Source: UBA4742 sp963785815
Lineage (GTDB): Bacteria > Actinomycetota > Acidimicrobiia > Acidimicrobiales > Acidimicrobilacustridaceae
Length of the DNA: 64,000 nt
Reading direction: 5' to 3'
NCBI GenBank assembly: GCA_963785815.1
Contig: CAWAWN010000003.1
Coordinates: forward strand, 124,001 to 188,000
The translations under genes were made by a program, and so were the position numbers. Shown here piece by piece: positions 61,426-64,000 of this stretch; position 1 is the stretch's first letter; every line of letters starts with the position of its first letter. The notes beneath the pieces are model-generated. The model searched no databases. It was not told the origin of the DNA and saw nothing but the letters and a program-made list of their open reading frames with translations.

Positions 61426-62163
61426 ATGGCTGGACGCGGCAGGGATGGCGGGCCACCCGCGGAGCAGAAGGTGGCCGTCGTCACCGGAGCGTCGCGGGGG
61501 ATCGGCGCCGGCATCGCCGCTGCCTTCATCGCCGCCGGGTACGCGGTGGTGGGCACGGCGCGCTCGGTCGAGCCGTCCGCCAGTCCGGATCTGTTGATGG
61601 TGTCGGGGGACATCGCCCAGGCCGAGACCGCCGATCTCGTGGTCGGCCAGGCGCTCGAGCGGTTCGGCCGTGTCGACACGCTGATCAACAACGCGGGCAT
61701 CTACATCGGGAAGCCGTTCACCGACTACACGCTGGACGACTACGTCGCCGTCACGTCGGTGAACCTGACCGGCTTCTTCCACATGACCCAGCGGGCCATC
61801 GCCCAGATGGTCACCCAGGGCGGAGGCCACGTGGTCAACGTCAGCACCAGCCTCGTGACCCACGCCGACGCCAGGGAGCCCTCGGCGCTGGCGGCCCTCA
61901 CCAAGGGCGGCCTGGAGGCGGTGACCCGCTCCCTGGCCACCGAATACGCGGGGCGGGGCGTCCGGATCAACACGGTGGCGCTCGGCGTCATCGAGACCCC
62001 CAACCAGGACCCGGCCTCGTACCGTGACTTGGCGAAGCGGCATCCCCTGGGCCGCGTGGGCGAGGTCAGCGATGTCGTCGACGGGGTCCTCTACCTCGAA
62101 CGCGCCACCTTCGTCACCGGCGCGACGCTTCGCATCGACGGGGGTCGCGCCGCCGGAGGCTGA
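61426..62163 (+). CDS. Short-chain dehydrogenase/reductase
   Basis: 245 residues from ATG 61426. VTGASRGIGAGIAAAF, NNAGIYIGKPF, catalytic Ser in NVSTSLVTH. The usual YxxxK is replaced: at its place lies ALAALTKGGLEAV, with Lys kept but Tyr missing (ALTKG). That suggests a non-catalytic or altered SDR. C-terminal RIDGGRAAGG. Substrate unknown. The ~270 bp upstream contain a coding-like stretch without a start. Confidence 0.78.
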   Translation: MAGRGRDGGPPAEQKVAVVTGASRGIGAGIAAAFIAAGYAVVGTARSVEPSASPDLLMVSGDIAQAETADLVVGQALERFGRVDTLINNAGIYIGKPFTDYTLDDYVAVTSVNLTGFFHMTQRAIAQMVTQGGGHVVNVSTSLVTHADAREPSALAALTKGGLEAVTRSLATEYAGRGVRINTVALGVIETPNQDPASYRDLAKRHPLGRVGEVSDVVDGVLYLERATFVTGATLRIDGGRAAGG

Positions 62164-62384
62164 CCGGGACCGCGGCCAGCCGACGCTGGCGACCGTGCGA
62201 TGCGCCCTGGACATCTCGCGGCGGTGGGCGCAGGCTTGCCTGGTGGCTGCTCCGGGCGTCCGAGGGCCCGCGGCGGACATCGTGGCCGAGCTGGTGTCCT
62301 GCCGGTGAGCCGATCGGCCGGCCGGCCAGGCGCGGATGGGAGCCTCGCGCGCCGCCGGGGCACCCCAGCCATCGGAGGTACCAG

Positions 62385-63278
62385 GTGACCGAAGAGCTCC
62401 TGCTCACCCACTTCATCGTGTCCGACGACGTCGAGCGCTCCCGCCGCTTCTACACCGAGGTGCTCGGGGGCCGGGTCGCCTTCGCCAACCCCGGCGGGCC
62501 GACCAACGTCGCCCTGTCCAACAGCTGGATCGTCATCAACGCCGGCGGAGGCCCGACCGACGACAAGCCCGAGGTCACGCTGGAGACGCCGGCCGACCCG
62601 GATCGGGTGAGCAGCTTCGTCAACGTGCGGGTCGAGGACATCGAGGCCGTGCACGCCGAGTGGCGGGCCCGGGGTGCGGACTTCCTGACGCCGCCGAAGC
62701 AACACCAGTACGAGATCCGTTGCTACCTCCGCGATCCCGACGGTCACCTGATCGAGGTGGGGCAGACCACCGACCCTGGCGGGGACTGGGTGCCCGATCG
62801 CTGGCCATCGACCCCGCCCGCCGACGAGCTCCCACCGCCCCCGGAAGGGATCGTGCTGGCCCACTTCATCGTGTCCGACGATGTCGAGCGCTCGCGCCGC
62901 TTCTACACCGACGTGCTCGGAGGCCGGGATGCCTTCTCCGGGCCGGGAGGGCTCACCTATGTCCAGCTGTCGAACAGTTGGATCATCATCAACGTCGGCG
63001 GAGGCCCGACCGACGACAAGCCGGAGGTCACCCTGGCCACGCCTGGCGATCCCAACCGCGTCAGCAGCTTCCTCAACATCCGGGTCACGGACGTGGAGGC
63101 GGTGTATGCCGAGTGGAGCGGGCGGGGCGGTCAGTTCCTGACGCCGCCGAAGCACCATCAATACGAGATCCGTTGCTACCTCCGCGATCCCGATGGCCAT
63201 CTGATCGAGGTGGGACAGACCACGGACCCGAAGGGCGATTGGTACCCGGGTCAGTGGCTGGCGAACACGCCCCCGTGA
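62385..63278 (+). CDS. Duplicated VOC (glyoxalase-fold) protein
   Basis: 297 residues from GTG 62385. Two complete and highly similar VOC modules: each starts LxHFIVSDDVERSRRFYT, has GGGPTDDKPEVTL, and ends YEIRCYLRDPDGHLIEVGQTTDP. They are joined by a Pro-rich linker (~residue 145). The His and Glu metal ligands (HFIV and HLIEVG) are present in both halves. Likely dioxygenase, lyase or resistance-protein-like; reaction unknown. The duplication looks recent because the DNA is also very similar. Confidence 0.88.
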   Translation: MTEELLLTHFIVSDDVERSRRFYTEVLGGRVAFANPGGPTNVALSNSWIVINAGGGPTDDKPEVTLETPADPDRVSSFVNVRVEDIEAVHAEWRARGADFLTPPKQHQYEIRCYLRDPDGHLIEVGQTTDPGGDWVPDRWPSTPPADELPPPPEGIVLAHFIVSDDVERSRRFYTDVLGGRDAFSGPGGLTYVQLSNSWIIINVGGGPTDDKPEVTLATPGDPNRVSSFLNIRVTDVEAVYAEWSGRGGQFLTPPKHHQYEIRCYLRDPDGHLIEVGQTTDPKGDWYPGQWLANTPP

Positions 63279-63396
63279 ACGGACACGGAGGAGGTCTCCC
63301 TCACGACCACGGCGACCATCAGACCGCGATGCCTCTGCGGTCGGGGTGCACATCGACGCCAGGGAGTCGGCGTGCCGCGCCGCAGACCTATCAGGC

Positions 63397-64000
63397 CTAG
63401 AAGTTCAGGCTCACGTCGGGCAACGAGGTCGAGTTGTTGTCCTCGCGCAGCTCCGTGATGTTGTTGCTCGAGTCGACCGTCACCGTCACGGTGACCGGCG
63501 TCGTACTCGACTGATCGGCGCAGTCGACGAACAGCTCGGTGGCGCCCCCCGCCCGGACCGGCAGGGTGATCACCTTCGGGTAGCAGGTGCTGCCGAGGCA
63601 GACGTCCACGGAGAAGGGCTGGGTCACGTCGACCGTCCCGATGTTCTTGGCATCGAACGTGACTCGAGCATGTGTCGGCGAGTCCTGCTCGATGGTCATG
63701 CCCAACACGGTCAGGTCAGGCAACTTCGGCGTGGTCGTGGTCGTCGTCAGGAAGCTGGTGGTGGTCTTGGTCGTGGCGGCGGTCGTGGTCGTCGCGTTCG
63801 ACCCTGAACCTGAGGCGGCAGCCGGACTGGACCTGGCCGCGCCACCGGTGGCGATCGAGGCCGGAGCACTCGCCCCGTTGCCGGCCGATCCCGACGCCGA
63901 CGCCGATTCCGTGGTCGAGGTCGACGAAGCCGAACCAGCCGCCGTGGTGTGCGTGACGGACGTGGCGGTGGAGAGCGATTTGGTGTCTCTCGAGCACCCG
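63397..64000 (-). CDS. CARDB-domain protein with Ser/Thr/Ala-rich stalk (5' end beyond window)
   Basis: The minus-strand frame stays open from the stop at 63397 to the right edge, about 200 residues. The C-terminal ~108 residues are a CARDB-type Ig-like domain (PDLTVLGMTIEQ, FDAKNIGTVDVTQPF, ITELREDNNST), with a Cys pair CLGSTC and a further Cys. It is preceded by a ~90-residue low-complexity Ser/Thr/Ala stalk with a TTTTTT run. The visible N-terminal end reads GCSRD, possibly the cysteine of a lipoprotein box. Probably an exported surface protein. Confidence 0.72.
   Translation of the reverse strand, partial: GCSRDTKSLSTATSVTHTTAAGSASSTSTTESASASGSAGNGASAPASIATGGAARSSPAAASGSGSNATTTTAATTKTTTSFLTTTTTTPKLPDLTVLGMTIEQDSPTHARVTFDAKNIGTVDVTQPFSVDVCLGSTCYPKVITLPVRAGGATELFVDCADQSSTTPVTVTVTVDSSNNITELREDNNSTSLPDVSLNF

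Overview
The window comes from a GC-rich actinobacterium. The pst genes with a SenX3/RegX3-type two-component system, a UPF0182 membrane protein, a DUF2342-type zinc protease, many GTG/TTG starts and dense short-overlap operons all point to Actinomycetota. The class Acidimicrobiia is my guess, not something the sequence proves.

Layout. 1-0.8 kb: tail of a CYTH protein and a Nudix hydrolase. 0.9-8.8 kb: a complete phosphate regulon (pstS-C-A-B, two phoU, sensor kinase, response regulator) behind a phase-locked 11-bp PHO-box array. 8.9-19.5 kb: housekeeping and envelope genes (MFS protein, zinc protease, sugar-nucleotide-like reductase, an HtrA homologue that has lost its catalytic residues, moaE, a frameshifted mreB, enoyl-CoA hydratase, HEAT protein, PDZ-Lon protease), with a 90-bp tandem repeat. 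19.7-33.7 kb: a DivIVA-like/MuF-like fusion, UPF0182, an aldolase-dehydrogenase, DUF389, a TSUP exporter pair, a small RiPP locus (radical SAM/SPASM maturase plus 97-residue precursor), a universal stress protein, and a BNR-repeat protein coupled to a MoaD/ThiS-like protein.

33.7-47.3 kb is a genomic island. It lies between an intact initiator tRNA and a 108-bp near-copy of that tRNA's 3' half plus terminator. It carries a RelE/HigB-Xre pair, two AbiEi/AbiEii pairs, a BrnT-like/RHH pair, a remnant of HsdR, and at its centre an rtcB - tRNA array - Ro60 (TROVE) cassette. Several tRNA-like genes in this array lack the near-universal U33 in the anticodon loop. AbiEii/MenT enzymes act on tRNA, RtcB rejoins cut tRNA and Ro60 binds damaged or tRNA-like RNA. 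The island therefore reads as a tRNA attack/repair/replacement locus and is the best candidate here for an undescribed system. Many island genes have single-base indels in G/C runs, so sequence error must be excluded before calling them pseudogenes.

47.4-64 kb: a DUF3024 gene, a mobile-mystery A/B (Xre/Fic) pair, a five-gene oxidative L-fucose-type pathway, an aldehyde dehydrogenase with an NAD(P)-binding reductase, gpsA with an acyl-CoA ligase and a phasin-like protein, an acid-phosphatase-like lipoprotein, an SDR, an internally duplicated VOC protein, and a CARDB-domain protein running off the right edge.
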